Part shown: positions 1-4,955 of the stretch, in pieces
How the letters are laid out: each line of letters begins with the position of its first letter
How positions within the stretch are numbered: the stretch's first letter is position 1
Assembly: GCA_023427925.1 (NCBI GenBank)
Contig: JAEYZS010000074.1
Location: 1-5,829 of the forward strand
Source of the DNA: Pseudomonadota bacterium
GTDB lineage: Bacteria > Bdellovibrionota > Bdellovibrionia > Bdellovibrionales > JAEYZS01
Reading direction: 5' to 3'
DNA length: 5,829 nt
Notes under the pieces: model-generated
Databases searched by the model: none
Told to the model about the DNA's origin: nothing
The model's input: only the letters and a program-made list of their open reading frames with translations
Position numbers and translations under genes: made by a program

Positions 1-569
1 CCTAATGTCTTGCCCACGGCATAATCATGGTCCGTATCCCCAATCATTATAGTTTTGGATTGATCTTTTCCGGCAACTTCCAGAAGTTGTCTTCCGCGTT
101 CGATCTTGCTTGCAGCATAGAAATCACCTAAACCAAAAATATTATCAAAGTAGTGATCAATGCTGAGAGATTTTGTAATCTCATTTAAGTGCTCTTGGTG
201 CCCGGCAGACAAAATGGACTGCATTCTTTCTTCTTTAACAGCTTTAAGAATTTCGGGAACGCCATCAAAGAGTCGCGCCGTATGAGCACGCTTATGATTA
301 TACTCTTCTACAAAACGATTGCATAAATAGTCAAAAGATACTTCCTCGAGATCAAATCCAACGTCTTTGTAATATTCGATAACAGGGAACCTAAAAACAC
401 GTTTATAGTCTTCTGCAGTGATTCGAGGAATATTGTGCTCATCAAGAAGTGCGCCCAAGGCATCTACAGCAATATCCAAATCGTCTAATAGGGTCCCATT
501 CCAGTCCCAAATAACGTGATCATAAGATGAAACTTTATCGAGAAGTATTTCTTTGAAATTTGTGTTCAA
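1..569 (-). CDS. HAD-superfamily phosphatase, phosphoglycolate-phosphatase-like (C-terminus cut by window edge)
   Basis: Seen: 189 codons read leftwards from a TTG at 569-567 with no stop before the window edge. HAD motif I is IWDWNGTLLDD (nucleophile Asp22), motif II is the Ser of ILSAG (Ser121), motif III is Lys155 in AASK, and motif IV is IGDTDHD (Asp178, Asp182). Residues about 30-110 form the helical cap expected of a type C1 HAD. Known: this family hydrolyses phosphate monoesters such as 2-phosphoglycolate in the cytoplasm. The substrate here cannot be read from sequence. Start choice: the only nearby ATG (574-572) runs into TGA after one further codon, while the TTG has a GGGGGA purine tract about 5 nt upstream and is in frame. 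Odd: the usual second Asp of DxD, the general acid/base, is Asn24. The gene lies 76 nt downstream of the exporter on the same strand. Family is near certain; start is moderate. Confidence 0.9.
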   Translation of the reverse strand, partial: MNTNFKEILLDKVSSYDHVIWDWNGTLLDDLDIAVDALGALLDEHNIPRITAEDYKRVFRFPVIEYYKDVGFDLEEVSFDYLCNRFVEEYNHKRAHTARLFDGVPEILKAVKEERMQSILSAGHQEHLNEITKSLSIDHYFDNIFGLGDFYAASKIERGRQLLEVAGKDQSKTIMIGDTDHDYAVGKTL

Positions 570-601
570 AACATCCCCCGCGTACTTATGTAATAAGAAG
601 A

Positions 602-643
602 GGGTGATAACATCAGAGGTGGACCCTGTAAATCACTTTTTTT
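602..643 (+). terminator. Terminator-like hairpin with T tract, plus strand
   Basis: On the plus strand GTGAT (604-608) pairs with ATCAC (632-636). Inside is a second stem, CAG+GG (614-616, 618-619) with CC+CTG (624-628), closed by a TGGA loop with A617 bulged. Seven T follow directly (637-643). The shape is that of an intrinsic terminator, but the large internal loop makes it weak. Both flanking genes run on the minus strand, so it would stop antisense transcription, or it may instead be a structured leader or operator for the HAD gene. Confidence 0.35.
605..634 (-). promoter_or_regulatory. Weak possible sigma70 promoter for the HAD phosphatase gene
   Basis: Read on the minus strand, TTTACA (5 of 6 to the -35 consensus) is followed after about 17 nt by TATCAC (4 of 6 to the -10), ending about 36 nt before the TTG start. 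It lies inside the hairpin described for 602-643, so promoter and structure would compete. It may be chance; read-through from the exporter gene is the alternative. Confidence 0.2.
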
Positions 644-645
644 CC

Positions 646-1473
646 TTATTTCCTATTTCCTAAAATGACTCCAGCAATCACAAATAAAACGGCTAGAAGT
701 AGTACATTGCTCGGGACTTGATAAAGGGCAATACTCAATAACCCAGTTGAAATAACAGGGGTCAAATACGAGATTGGTGCAACTGCTACAGCTCCAATTT
801 TTTTTATTGAGTAATCCCATAAGTAAAATGATGCACCCAAAGGCCCAATCCCTATCAGCAGGAGGATCAGCCAATCTTTTTTTGTGGGTAAGTATGTTGG
901 CTCTGTTAAAAAGGAGAGCGTTAAGCAGAGGATTCCTGAAATAAAACAGTAGACCCCATTTTGCCAAACTGAGTGTTTAGCTTTTGATAGACCCAAGGAA
1001 TAAGTCGACCAAATAATAGCAGAAAAAAAAGAGAATAAGTAACCGATTTGAAAAGCCGATTCCTGTGAAAACCCCTTTGAGGAAATGGCAAGAAAGGCTC
1101 CGCTAAATCCAAGTATTGCTCCGGCAATTTGATAGTTTGAGAGCTTCTTTTTTAGAAAAACGGGTGAGAACAGAATGATTAAAAGTGGCCACAAATAGTT
1201 AACAAGGTTGGTTTCTATGGGAGGCGCATTTCTTAAACCTAAAAAGTAAAAAATATGAAAGCCTGCAATTCCATAGGTGCCAAAGGCGATACTGCGCCAA
1301 TTCCAATTCCACATTTTGATCTTCGGTAAAGAAATTAGTGAGCCGATAATGAGTGAAATACCTGTCAATAACAAGGCAGGAACTTCTAATACGAACTGTG
1401 AAAAACTAGCGAGACTTGCCCATAGTAAGACTGCAAAAAACGCAAAAACATAAGATGAAAACCGTGATGTCAT
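646..1473 (-). CDS. EamA/DMT-superfamily exporter, YddG-like
   Basis: Seen: 275 residues, very hydrophobic, with about ten predicted membrane segments in two tandem halves (about 1-135 and 140-275), the EamA duplication. A VNYLWP motif at 91-96 is followed by a hydrophobic helix and a basic LKKKL turn. Known: a VNYLWP-type motif in that position is typical of the YddG branch of DMT transporters, inner-membrane exporters of aromatic and other amino acids; E. coli YddG is of similar length (about 290). Inference: export of amino acids or a similar small metabolite; substrate unproven. It begins 45 nt after the receiver gene's stop and ends 76 nt before the HAD gene, all on one strand, so co-transcription is possible. 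No Shine-Dalgarno precedes the ATG at 1473 and no better start lies nearby. Family is strong; the YddG subgroup is moderate. Confidence 0.88.
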   Translation of the reverse strand: MTSRFSSYVFAFFAVLLWASLASFSQFVLEVPALLLTGISLIIGSLISLPKIKMWNWNWRSIAFGTYGIAGFHIFYFLGLRNAPPIETNLVNYLWPLLIILFSPVFLKKKLSNYQIAGAILGFSGAFLAISSKGFSQESAFQIGYLFSFFSAIIWSTYSLGLSKAKHSVWQNGVYCFISGILCLTLSFLTEPTYLPTKKDWLILLLIGIGPLGASFYLWDYSIKKIGAVAVAPISYLTPVISTGLLSIALYQVPSNVLLLAVLFVIAGVILGNRK

Positions 1474-1482
1474 TTATGACAT

Positions 1483-1512
1483 ATACTAATTTGTTCGCCT
1501 TGGTTAAGCCAA
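1483..1512 (-). promoter_or_regulatory. Weak possible promoter for the exporter gene
   Basis: On the minus strand TTGGCT (1512-1507) is followed after 18 nt by TAGTAT (1488-1483; 4 of 6). Initiation would fall within a few nucleotides of the ATG at 1473, giving a nearly leaderless mRNA, which would fit the missing Shine-Dalgarno. The -35 region contains a small TTGG/CCAA inverted repeat. Low confidence. Confidence 0.2.
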
Positions 1513-1518
1513 CATCTT

Positions 1519-1905
1519 TTAGCAATGATTCTGTATAGTGCTTATCATATTAGACAGGCTCACTGGCTTTTTTAAAAAGCCTGCAACTCCTTCTGGCGCT
1601 TTAACATTATTTGATACGGCTGAAATAACGATAACAGGTAGCTCGGCAAGTTCCTTTTTTTGCTCTTTTTTCCACTCGAGAAATTGCCATCCGTCCATAA
1701 TAGGCATCATTAGATCTAAGATTACTAAGCACGGTTCGGTGCTTTGGAGAGTTTCTGCTGCCTGAAGGCCGTTTTCGGCCTCTATGACCTCATAGCCCTC
1801 TGTTTCTAAACGGCGCTTAAAAAGAAGCCTAATATCTAAGTTGTCGTCAACTATGAGCACTCGATTCATACAATTTTTACTTTCGATCCCCACTTTACCA
1901 TCCAA
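1519..1905 (-). CDS. Stand-alone response-regulator receiver (CheY-like) protein
   Basis: Seen: 128 residues forming one receiver domain and nothing else. The acidic pair is Asp20-Asp21 (VLIVDDN), the phospho-acceptor Asp64 (VILDLMMPIMDGW), the switch Ser95 (VIVISA), and Lys113-Pro114 forms the KP motif. No DNA-binding or enzymatic output domain follows. Known: such proteins receive phosphate from a histidine kinase and act by protein-protein contact or in a phosphorelay. No kinase gene is in the window, so the partner is unknown. Start: TTG at 1905 with a strong GAGGAGG (1918-1912) about 6-7 nt upstream. The internal ATG (Met13, 1869), where family members usually begin, has only AAAAATTGT before it. 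The protein therefore probably carries a 12-residue leader of unknown role. The receiver call is near certain. Confidence 0.95.
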   Translation of the reverse strand: MDGKVGIESKNCMNRVLIVDDNLDIRLLFKRRLETEGYEVIEAENGLQAAETLQSTEPCLVILDLMMPIMDGWQFLEWKKEQKKELAELPVIVISAVSNNVKAPEGVAGFLKKPVSLSNMISTIQNHC

Positions 1906-1910
1906 GAAAT

Positions 1911-1918
1911 ACCTCCTC
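1911..1918 (-). promoter_or_regulatory. Ribosome binding site that fixes the receiver's TTG start
   Basis: GAGGAGGT read on the minus strand, with ideal spacing to TTG 1905. A second purine tract, TAAGGAGAGG (1940-1931), lies about 20 nt further upstream with no start codon after it. It may be a standby site or chance. Confidence 0.7.
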
Positions 1919-1975
1919 GTAGTTTAGTTACCTCTCCTTACAAAAATAACATGGTATGAAAAAGGGTCGCAAATT

Positions 1976-2007
1976 TTGTGAAAATTGTGATTACAACTAC
2001 ACAACTA
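1976..2007. repeat. Short direct repeats in the divergent control region (possible operator)
   Basis: TTGTGA occurs at 1976-1981 and 1985-1990 (9-nt period). ACAACTA occurs at 1993-1999 and 2001-2007 (8-nt period). TTGTG at 1985-1989 is also inverted relative to CACAA at 2000-2004. The cluster sits about 30-60 nt upstream of the plus-strand -10 box, and upstream of the receiver gene on the other strand, where a regulator could act on either gene. No known binding motif is recognised. Confidence 0.35.
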
Positions 2008-2034
2008 GACTCCTAATTGGGGAATTTTTTCAGA

Positions 2035-2040
2035 TATAAT
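2035..2040 (+). promoter_or_regulatory. -10 box of the Gre-like gene's promoter
   Basis: A perfect TATAAT ends 19 nt before the ATG at 2060, so transcripts would start near 2047 with a leader of about 13 nt. No good -35 hexamer is found 16-18 nt upstream (TAGACT at 2006 is too far away), so an activator may be needed. GGAGG (2048-2052) follows, 7 nt from the ATG. Confidence 0.55.
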
Positions 2041-2059
2041 TGGTGCCGGAGGCTTATAA

Positions 2060-2539
2060 ATGGATAAAAAGCAACTGGTTGAAAAATTGAGGGAAAAACT
2101 TGAGTCTGAGCGTTTAGTATTGATCGAAGCCGCACGTGCGACCTATGAGGCTGCTACTCATGAAGAAAGTAAGCCTGAGAACGAATATGACACTCGCGGT
2201 TTAGAAGCCTCATACCTGGCAGGTGCTCAAGCTAAGCGGGTGGGAGAAATTGAGGAGATTATATCCATTTGTCGAAACTTGGAATTAAGAAATTTTAGCG
2301 CGCAGACTCCAATTGCATCTTCGGCTGTTGTCGAAGTGGAATACAATAAAAAGAGAACTTTTGTATTTTTGATGCCTAAGGGTGGAGGAATCACAGTGGA
2401 GTTTGAAGGTAAAACCATTCAGGTGATCGCGCCAAACAGTCCACTCGGAATGGCATTACTTAATCATAAGGCCGGAGATGTGGCTTCAGTTGAAACAGAT
2501 GATGATGTAAAAGAGTACGAAATTCTATCAGTCGAATAG
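2060..2539 (+). CDS. GreA/GreB-family transcription elongation factor paralogue
   Basis: Seen: 159 residues, close to GreA's 158. Residues about 1-75 are a charged antiparallel coiled coil with a turn at HEESKPENEYDTRGLEASY. Residues about 85-159 match the Gre C-terminal (FKBP-like) domain, including FVFLMPKGGG, a stretch read as IQVIAPNSPLGMALLNHKAGD, and a closing EYEILSV. Known: Gre factors insert the coiled coil into the RNA polymerase secondary channel, and acidic tip residues (Asp41 and Glu44 in GreA) hold the Mg used for transcript cleavage. Aligning PEN here with KEN of GreA puts Glu40 at Glu44, while Ser37 replaces Asp41 with Glu35/Glu36 beside it, so cleavage activity is plausible but unproven. 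This is a divergent paralogue group, not canonical GreA. It has its own promoter and a GGAGG site 7 nt before the ATG. Its last 12 nt overlap the convergent YheU-family gene. Confidence 0.85.
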   Translation: MDKKQLVEKLREKLESERLVLIEAARATYEAATHEESKPENEYDTRGLEASYLAGAQAKRVGEIEEIISICRNLELRNFSAQTPIASSAVVEVEYNKKRTFVFLMPKGGGITVEFEGKTIQVIAPNSPLGMALLNHKAGDVASVETDDDVKEYEILSVE

Positions 2540-2788
2540 CTTCTTAATTTTTTTTAAATCTCGCTCTGTAAGTAGAGTTGCGGTTTCTGTATTTGGATCG
2601 AAAACAATCTTAATATCTCCTCGATGAAGTTGCTTGAGGATTTGTTCTACCTTTGTTTCATGCGTGATCTCATGAGCGCCGTAGTCGGTTCCTTCTCTCA
2701 TTATAAAAGCATCGATGAGCCCCTTAAGAGCATCCTGACTTACAGATTCAAGAGAAATTTCAATCGGGGGCTGTTGTTTCGTTTCCAT
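2528..2788 (-). CDS. YheU-family (UPF0270) protein
   Basis: Seen: 86 residues, cytoplasmic, no signal peptide. The core reads LESVSQDALKGLIDAF, then REGTDYG, then a KVEQILKQL helix and GDIKIVFDPNTETATLL. Known: LIE-F-xREGTDYG followed by a KV-x-QL helix and a V-W/F-D strand is the signature of the UPF0270/YheU family, small proteins of about 70-90 residues without an established biochemical role. It is the last gene of the 4006-2528 operon. Its ATG lies only 2 nt after the lipoprotein's stop and has no clear Shine-Dalgarno, so coupling to the upstream gene is likely. The 3' end overlaps the Gre-like gene by 12 nt on the opposite strand. Family is strong; function unknown. Confidence 0.88.
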   Translation of the reverse strand: METKQQPPIEISLESVSQDALKGLIDAFIMREGTDYGAHEITHETKVEQILKQLHRGDIKIVFDPNTETATLLTERDLKKIKKLFD

Positions 2789-2790
2789 TT

Positions 2791-3429
2791 TTAAAGCCAG
2801 TGAAGCTCTACTGTCATCGATTCAGACTTAAACTGAATTGAAAAAGGTTTTTGAAAATCAATCTTATCGCTACAAACCAATTCTTGAGAGTAAAGCGAAT
2901 TAGTCTCGATAGATCTAGGATGAATCCTCTCATATGACTTTGGAAACATTTCATTTAAAACTTTAGAAACCTCGAGATGTTCTACTTCCGTTTTTGCGAC
3001 TGCCTTTTCTTCGGGTGAGTCATTGTTCCGAACGGTTATCTGGTAATTGCCTACTTTGCTTATATCTCCAGATCCTCTAATGAAGACAAAAAAACAGGAT
3101 GTTTTGTTAAAGAGGAACGCTCTGTATTGGTTGGACACTATCTTGTAAGCAAATTTATCGTAGTCGTCTTTTTCAGAGCGAATGAAACCAATGGTGTCTA
3201 ATAATGCACCCGTTATTGGAATTGCAGAAAATAGATTGCCCACTTGATCCGCATAATATCTTGAAAGGTTCTTATCTAGATCTTTGACTGCAATTTTAGA
3301 GGTAGTCTCTTGAGCTGTAAATTGGGGGTCAGTAGGCCGGGAACTATCGCGCGGAGAGGAAGACGTGTAAGGTATACTTGCACATCCTCCGTATAGAATT
3401 ATCATTAGAATGGTAGCAATTAACTTCAT
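2791..3429 (-). CDS. Putative lipoprotein of unknown function
   Basis: Not recognised. Seen: 212 residues with a short N-terminal hydrophobic segment ending in LYGGC-AS, a lipobox-like site with Cys16. Tyr at -3 is poor, Gly at -1 is good, and Ala follows Cys, so outer-membrane sorting would be expected if it is lipidated. Residues about 18-45 are a Ser/Pro/Thr-rich linker. The rest is mixed alpha/beta with a GNLFSAIPITGALLDTIGF hydrophobic patch (about 64-82) and two more Cys (in KTSCFF and LVCSDK) that could form a periplasmic disulfide. It is the middle gene of the operon, 16 nt after the chalcone-like gene and 2 nt before the YheU-family gene. GGAG abuts the ATG with no spacing, so initiation is likely coupled. 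The ORF call is firm; lipidation is moderate. Confidence 0.72.
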   Translation of the reverse strand: MKLIATILMIILYGGCASIPYTSSSPRDSSRPTDPQFTAQETTSKIAVKDLDKNLSRYYADQVGNLFSAIPITGALLDTIGFIRSEKDDYDKFAYKIVSNQYRAFLFNKTSCFFVFIRGSGDISKVGNYQITVRNNDSPEEKAVAKTEVEHLEVSKVLNEMFPKSYERIHPRSIETNSLYSQELVCSDKIDFQKPFSIQFKSESMTVELHWL

Positions 3430-3445
3430 CTCCGCACCGTAAAAG

Positions 3446-4006
3446 TTACTTCTTGATTCCTAATAATCCGTTTTTAAGCTTAGTATCATCAAGTTTCATA
3501 ATATAGATTTTAAGCATTGTCTTTGCAAAGTCTGCCCCTTGAACTGTATTGACTTCGCCGTTATTGACTTGCACGTCGACTTTGTCTTGGTGAATCGTTA
3601 GGTAAACACGATTTCCCTTTTTCATATTGGGGATGAAAGACATAAACTTATCTAAGTCTTCTTTAAACTTGTAGGCACCCGCATTGTTTTTAAATCCAGT
3701 TTCCCAACCCTCCTTGAGATTGCCTTTATCTACAGACATCAAAAAATGCATGTCGATTACTTTTGGAGTCGTTGCTGCGACTAAAACCTCTGGATCAGTC
3801 GACGGTGTAGCCACATAGAGACCTCCGACATAGACTTGGATAATCATCTTTGCAGTACGAATACCCACACCATTTAGTTTTAATGTTGTATCACCAACTT
3901 TGATTTCTTCGGGAAAATTAACACCCTTCACTTCGCGAGCTTGAAGGCCAGTACTCACTGATAAACCTATCATTAGACAGAAAACGCTTGAAAATAATTG
4001 TTTCAT
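3446..4006 (-). CDS. Periplasmic chalcone-isomerase-like domain protein
   Basis: Seen: 186 residues. A Sec signal peptide (MKQ start, hydrophobic 4-20) ends in LQA, with likely cleavage after Ala23. The mature part begins with a VKGVNFPEEIKVGDTTL stretch and continues NGVGIRTAKMIIQVYVGGLYV, then VIDMHFLMSVD, GWETGF, FMSFIPNMKKGN and a C-terminal LLGI. Known: the VGD-x-LxLNGxGxRxK-x-x-x-VYVxGLY opening is the hallmark of bacterial chalcone-isomerase-like proteins (Chalcone_3 type), which share the plant enzyme's fold but have no assigned reaction and probably do not act on flavonoids. Inference: binds a small hydrophobic ligand, perhaps a fatty acid, in the periplasm. It is the first gene of the operon, with a strong AAGGAGG (4021-4015) 8 nt before the ATG and a promoter at 4058-4031. 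Family is strong; role unknown. Confidence 0.9.
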   Translation of the reverse strand: MKQLFSSVFCLMIGLSVSTGLQAREVKGVNFPEEIKVGDTTLKLNGVGIRTAKMIIQVYVGGLYVATPSTDPEVLVAATTPKVIDMHFLMSVDKGNLKEGWETGFKNNAGAYKFKEDLDKFMSFIPNMKKGNRVYLTIHQDKVDVQVNNGEVNTVQGADFAKTMLKIYIMKLDDTKLKNGLLGIKK

Positions 4007-4014
4007 TTTGGAAT

Positions 4015-4021
4015 CCTCCTT
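4015..4021 (-). promoter_or_regulatory. Strong ribosome binding site of the chalcone-like gene
   Basis: AAGGAGG read on the minus strand, 8 nt before ATG 4006. It is the only strong site in the three-gene operon; the two later genes have poor sites. Confidence 0.75.
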
Positions 4022-4030
4022 GAGCTAAGT

Positions 4031-4058
4031 ATCATATTACAAAACGCAGTTGAAGCAA
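4031..4058 (-). promoter_or_regulatory. Promoter of the chalcone-like/lipoprotein/YheU operon
   Basis: On the minus strand TTGCTT (4058-4053) and TATGAT (4036-4031; 5 of 6 to TATAAT) are 16 nt apart. The expected start near 4024 leaves a very short leader that still holds the AAGGAGG. The -35 matches only in TTG. Moderate confidence. Confidence 0.45.
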
Positions 4059-4175
4059 CACCGAATTTTAAAAATGAGACATAGCGTTTTAGCCAAATGA
4101 TATGGAAAATGGTAAAATAATATTCATTTTCAAATTTCTATTCACAATTCAAAAATTTAGTGAAGTACGCAACGC

Positions 4176-4199
4176 ATACACTTGGCACAGATTGTGTAT
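4176..4199. repeat. Perfect 6-bp inverted repeat over the lipoprotein gene's promoter (possible operator)
   Basis: ATACAC (4176-4181) and GTGTAT (4194-4199) flank the 12-nt TTGGCACAGATT, which holds the best -35 candidate. The position suits a repressor site for the plus-strand gene, but a 6-bp repeat in AT-rich DNA can arise by chance. Confidence 0.35.
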
Positions 4200-4208
4200 T
4201 AATATTCT
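4182..4208 (+). promoter_or_regulatory. Possible promoter of the coiled-coil lipoprotein gene
   Basis: TTGGCA (4182-4187; 5 of 6 to the -35) is followed after 15 nt by TATTCT (4203-4208; 4 of 6). Overlapping AT-rich hexamers (TAATAT at 4200) are alternatives. The same bases resemble a sigma54 -24 element (TGGCAC), but at the -12 position there is GTGTA where TTGCA or TTGCT is expected, so sigma54 use is less likely. The start would be near 4212, just before the Shine-Dalgarno. Confidence 0.35.
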
Positions 4209-4213
4209 CTGTC

Positions 4214-4219
4214 TAGGAG
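4214..4219 (+). promoter_or_regulatory. Ribosome binding site that selects ATG 4227 over ATG 4221
   Basis: TAGGAG lies 1 nt from the first ATG (4221), which is too close, and 7 nt from the in-frame second ATG (4227), which is ideal. The second is therefore taken as the start. Confidence 0.65.
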
Positions 4220-4226
4220 AATGGGT

Positions 4227-4826
4227 ATGAGAGAATTCGAAAGTGTAAATTGCAAAAAGCTCCTCATGATTTTTGCGGCTTTGGCGTTAGTGACCGTTTC
4301 AACTGCGTGTGGGAATGTCAAAACTACTCCAGCAGTTTTAGGCGGATCAAATGTAGACGAACCAGCCGAAGTCGACATGAGTGAGATCCACAGTAAATTA
4401 GATGCGATGGAGGTTGAGGTTTTCAACGTGAGCCAAGAAATGGCTGAACTTGATTTACAAAATCCACTAAATCTCTTGGGGGATGGATTAAAGGATTCTG
4501 TCGGAAGGTTTTCAGGTGTTATAAAAGACCTAAAGGTAAAAATTGAAGAGTTAAAAATCAAACTGAATAGCCAGCTTGCTAACCTTGACTCTTCAGACCC
4601 AAAGCAACAAGAAATAATTGCAAAGCTCAATGGAGTTCTTGGACAACTAGATGAGGTCTCTACTTATTTAGATACAGTCGTAAATAAAATTGAGCAGAAA
4701 ATAGATACATTGTTCGCAAAGTTAAAAAAGAAAGTAGATGATAGACTGTCTGGCATCCAAGCGATTCTTGCTAAACTTGCTGTAGACAAACTCAGAGAGT
4801 CGGTTCTGGGTAGGTTGATCGGGTAA
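4227..4826 (+). CDS. Coiled-coil lipoprotein of unknown function
   Basis: Not recognised as a named family. Seen: 199 residues. The N-terminus (MREFESVNCKK) is followed by the hydrophobic core LLMIFAALALVTV and STAC, a lipobox-like end with Cys28 and Gly at +2. Ser at -3 is suboptimal, but Thr/Ala at -2/-1 are normal. After a flexible, acidic stretch (about 29-50) the protein is almost wholly helical, with hydrophobic residues every 3-4 positions (about 50-125 and 135-190) and Lys/Glu-rich outer faces. This predicts a long or folded-back coiled coil anchored to a membrane by lipid. There is no Cys after Cys28. Inference: a structural or spacer envelope protein, loosely comparable in design to Lpp but three times its size. 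It is transcribed alone, divergent from the operon to its left, and closed by the terminator at 4857-4890. ORF and export are firm; function unknown. Confidence 0.75.
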   Translation: MREFESVNCKKLLMIFAALALVTVSTACGNVKTTPAVLGGSNVDEPAEVDMSEIHSKLDAMEVEVFNVSQEMAELDLQNPLNLLGDGLKDSVGRFSGVIKDLKVKIEELKIKLNSQLANLDSSDPKQQEIIAKLNGVLGQLDEVSTYLDTVVNKIEQKIDTLFAKLKKKVDDRLSGIQAILAKLAVDKLRESVLGRLIG

Positions 4827-4856
4827 TTAGCCGGGTATATATCTACCTTTAAGAGG

Positions 4857-4890
4857 GCCTTCCTGTAAAATATCTTCAGGGGGCTTTTTT
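4857..4890 (+). terminator. Rho-independent terminator after the coiled-coil lipoprotein gene
   Basis: GCCTTCCTG (4857-4865) pairs with CAGGGGGC (4877-4884) through G-C, two G-U and closing U-A/G-C pairs, with one bulged C and an 11-nt AT-rich loop. TTTTTT (4885-4890) follows at once. It lies 30 nt after the stop at 4826 and separates this gene from the GDPD gene. Confidence 0.75.
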
Positions 4891-4941
4891 ATTTCTTGCC
4901 ATTTTTTAGGCTTTAATGTGGACTTATATTGTTAATAATAT

Positions 4942-4946
4942 GAGGG
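4942..4946 (+). promoter_or_regulatory. Ribosome binding site of the GDPD gene
   Basis: GAGGG, 9 nt before ATG 4956. The AT-rich DNA just upstream (TATATT 4925-4930, TAATAT 4936-4941) offers several -10-like hexamers, but no matched -35 was found, so the promoter is left unassigned. Confidence 0.5.
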
Positions 4947-4955
4947 TATTTTTAA

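Noticed and set aside
653..1127. Minus-strand reading frames of 104 and 68 codons inside the exporter gene
   Set aside because: Alternative frames of a clear membrane protein gene, with odd composition and no family features.
1538..1765. Plus-strand 75-codon frame opposite the receiver gene
   Set aside because: Antisense shadow of a well-supported receiver domain; no ribosome binding site or domain.
1931..1940. Leader peptide after the second purine tract upstream of the receiver
   Set aside because: No start codon follows within range.
2227..2418. Minus-strand 63-codon frame inside the Gre-like gene
   Set aside because: Antisense shadow of the conserved Gre C-terminal domain.
2528..2556. 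Possible terminator CTAT/ATAG with a following T run after the Gre-like gene
   Set aside because: The stem is only 4 bp and the T run starts about 9 nt away, so it does not fit an intrinsic terminator.
4141..4164. TTCAC...GTGAA inverted repeat in the second divergent region
   Set aside because: Five-bp arms with a 14-nt gap in AT-rich DNA; expected by chance and not placed on a promoter.
4199..4630. Minus-strand 143-codon frame opposite the coiled-coil lipoprotein gene
   Set aside because: Ser/Leu-rich composition typical of an antisense frame; the plus-strand gene has a ribosome binding site, export signal and terminator.
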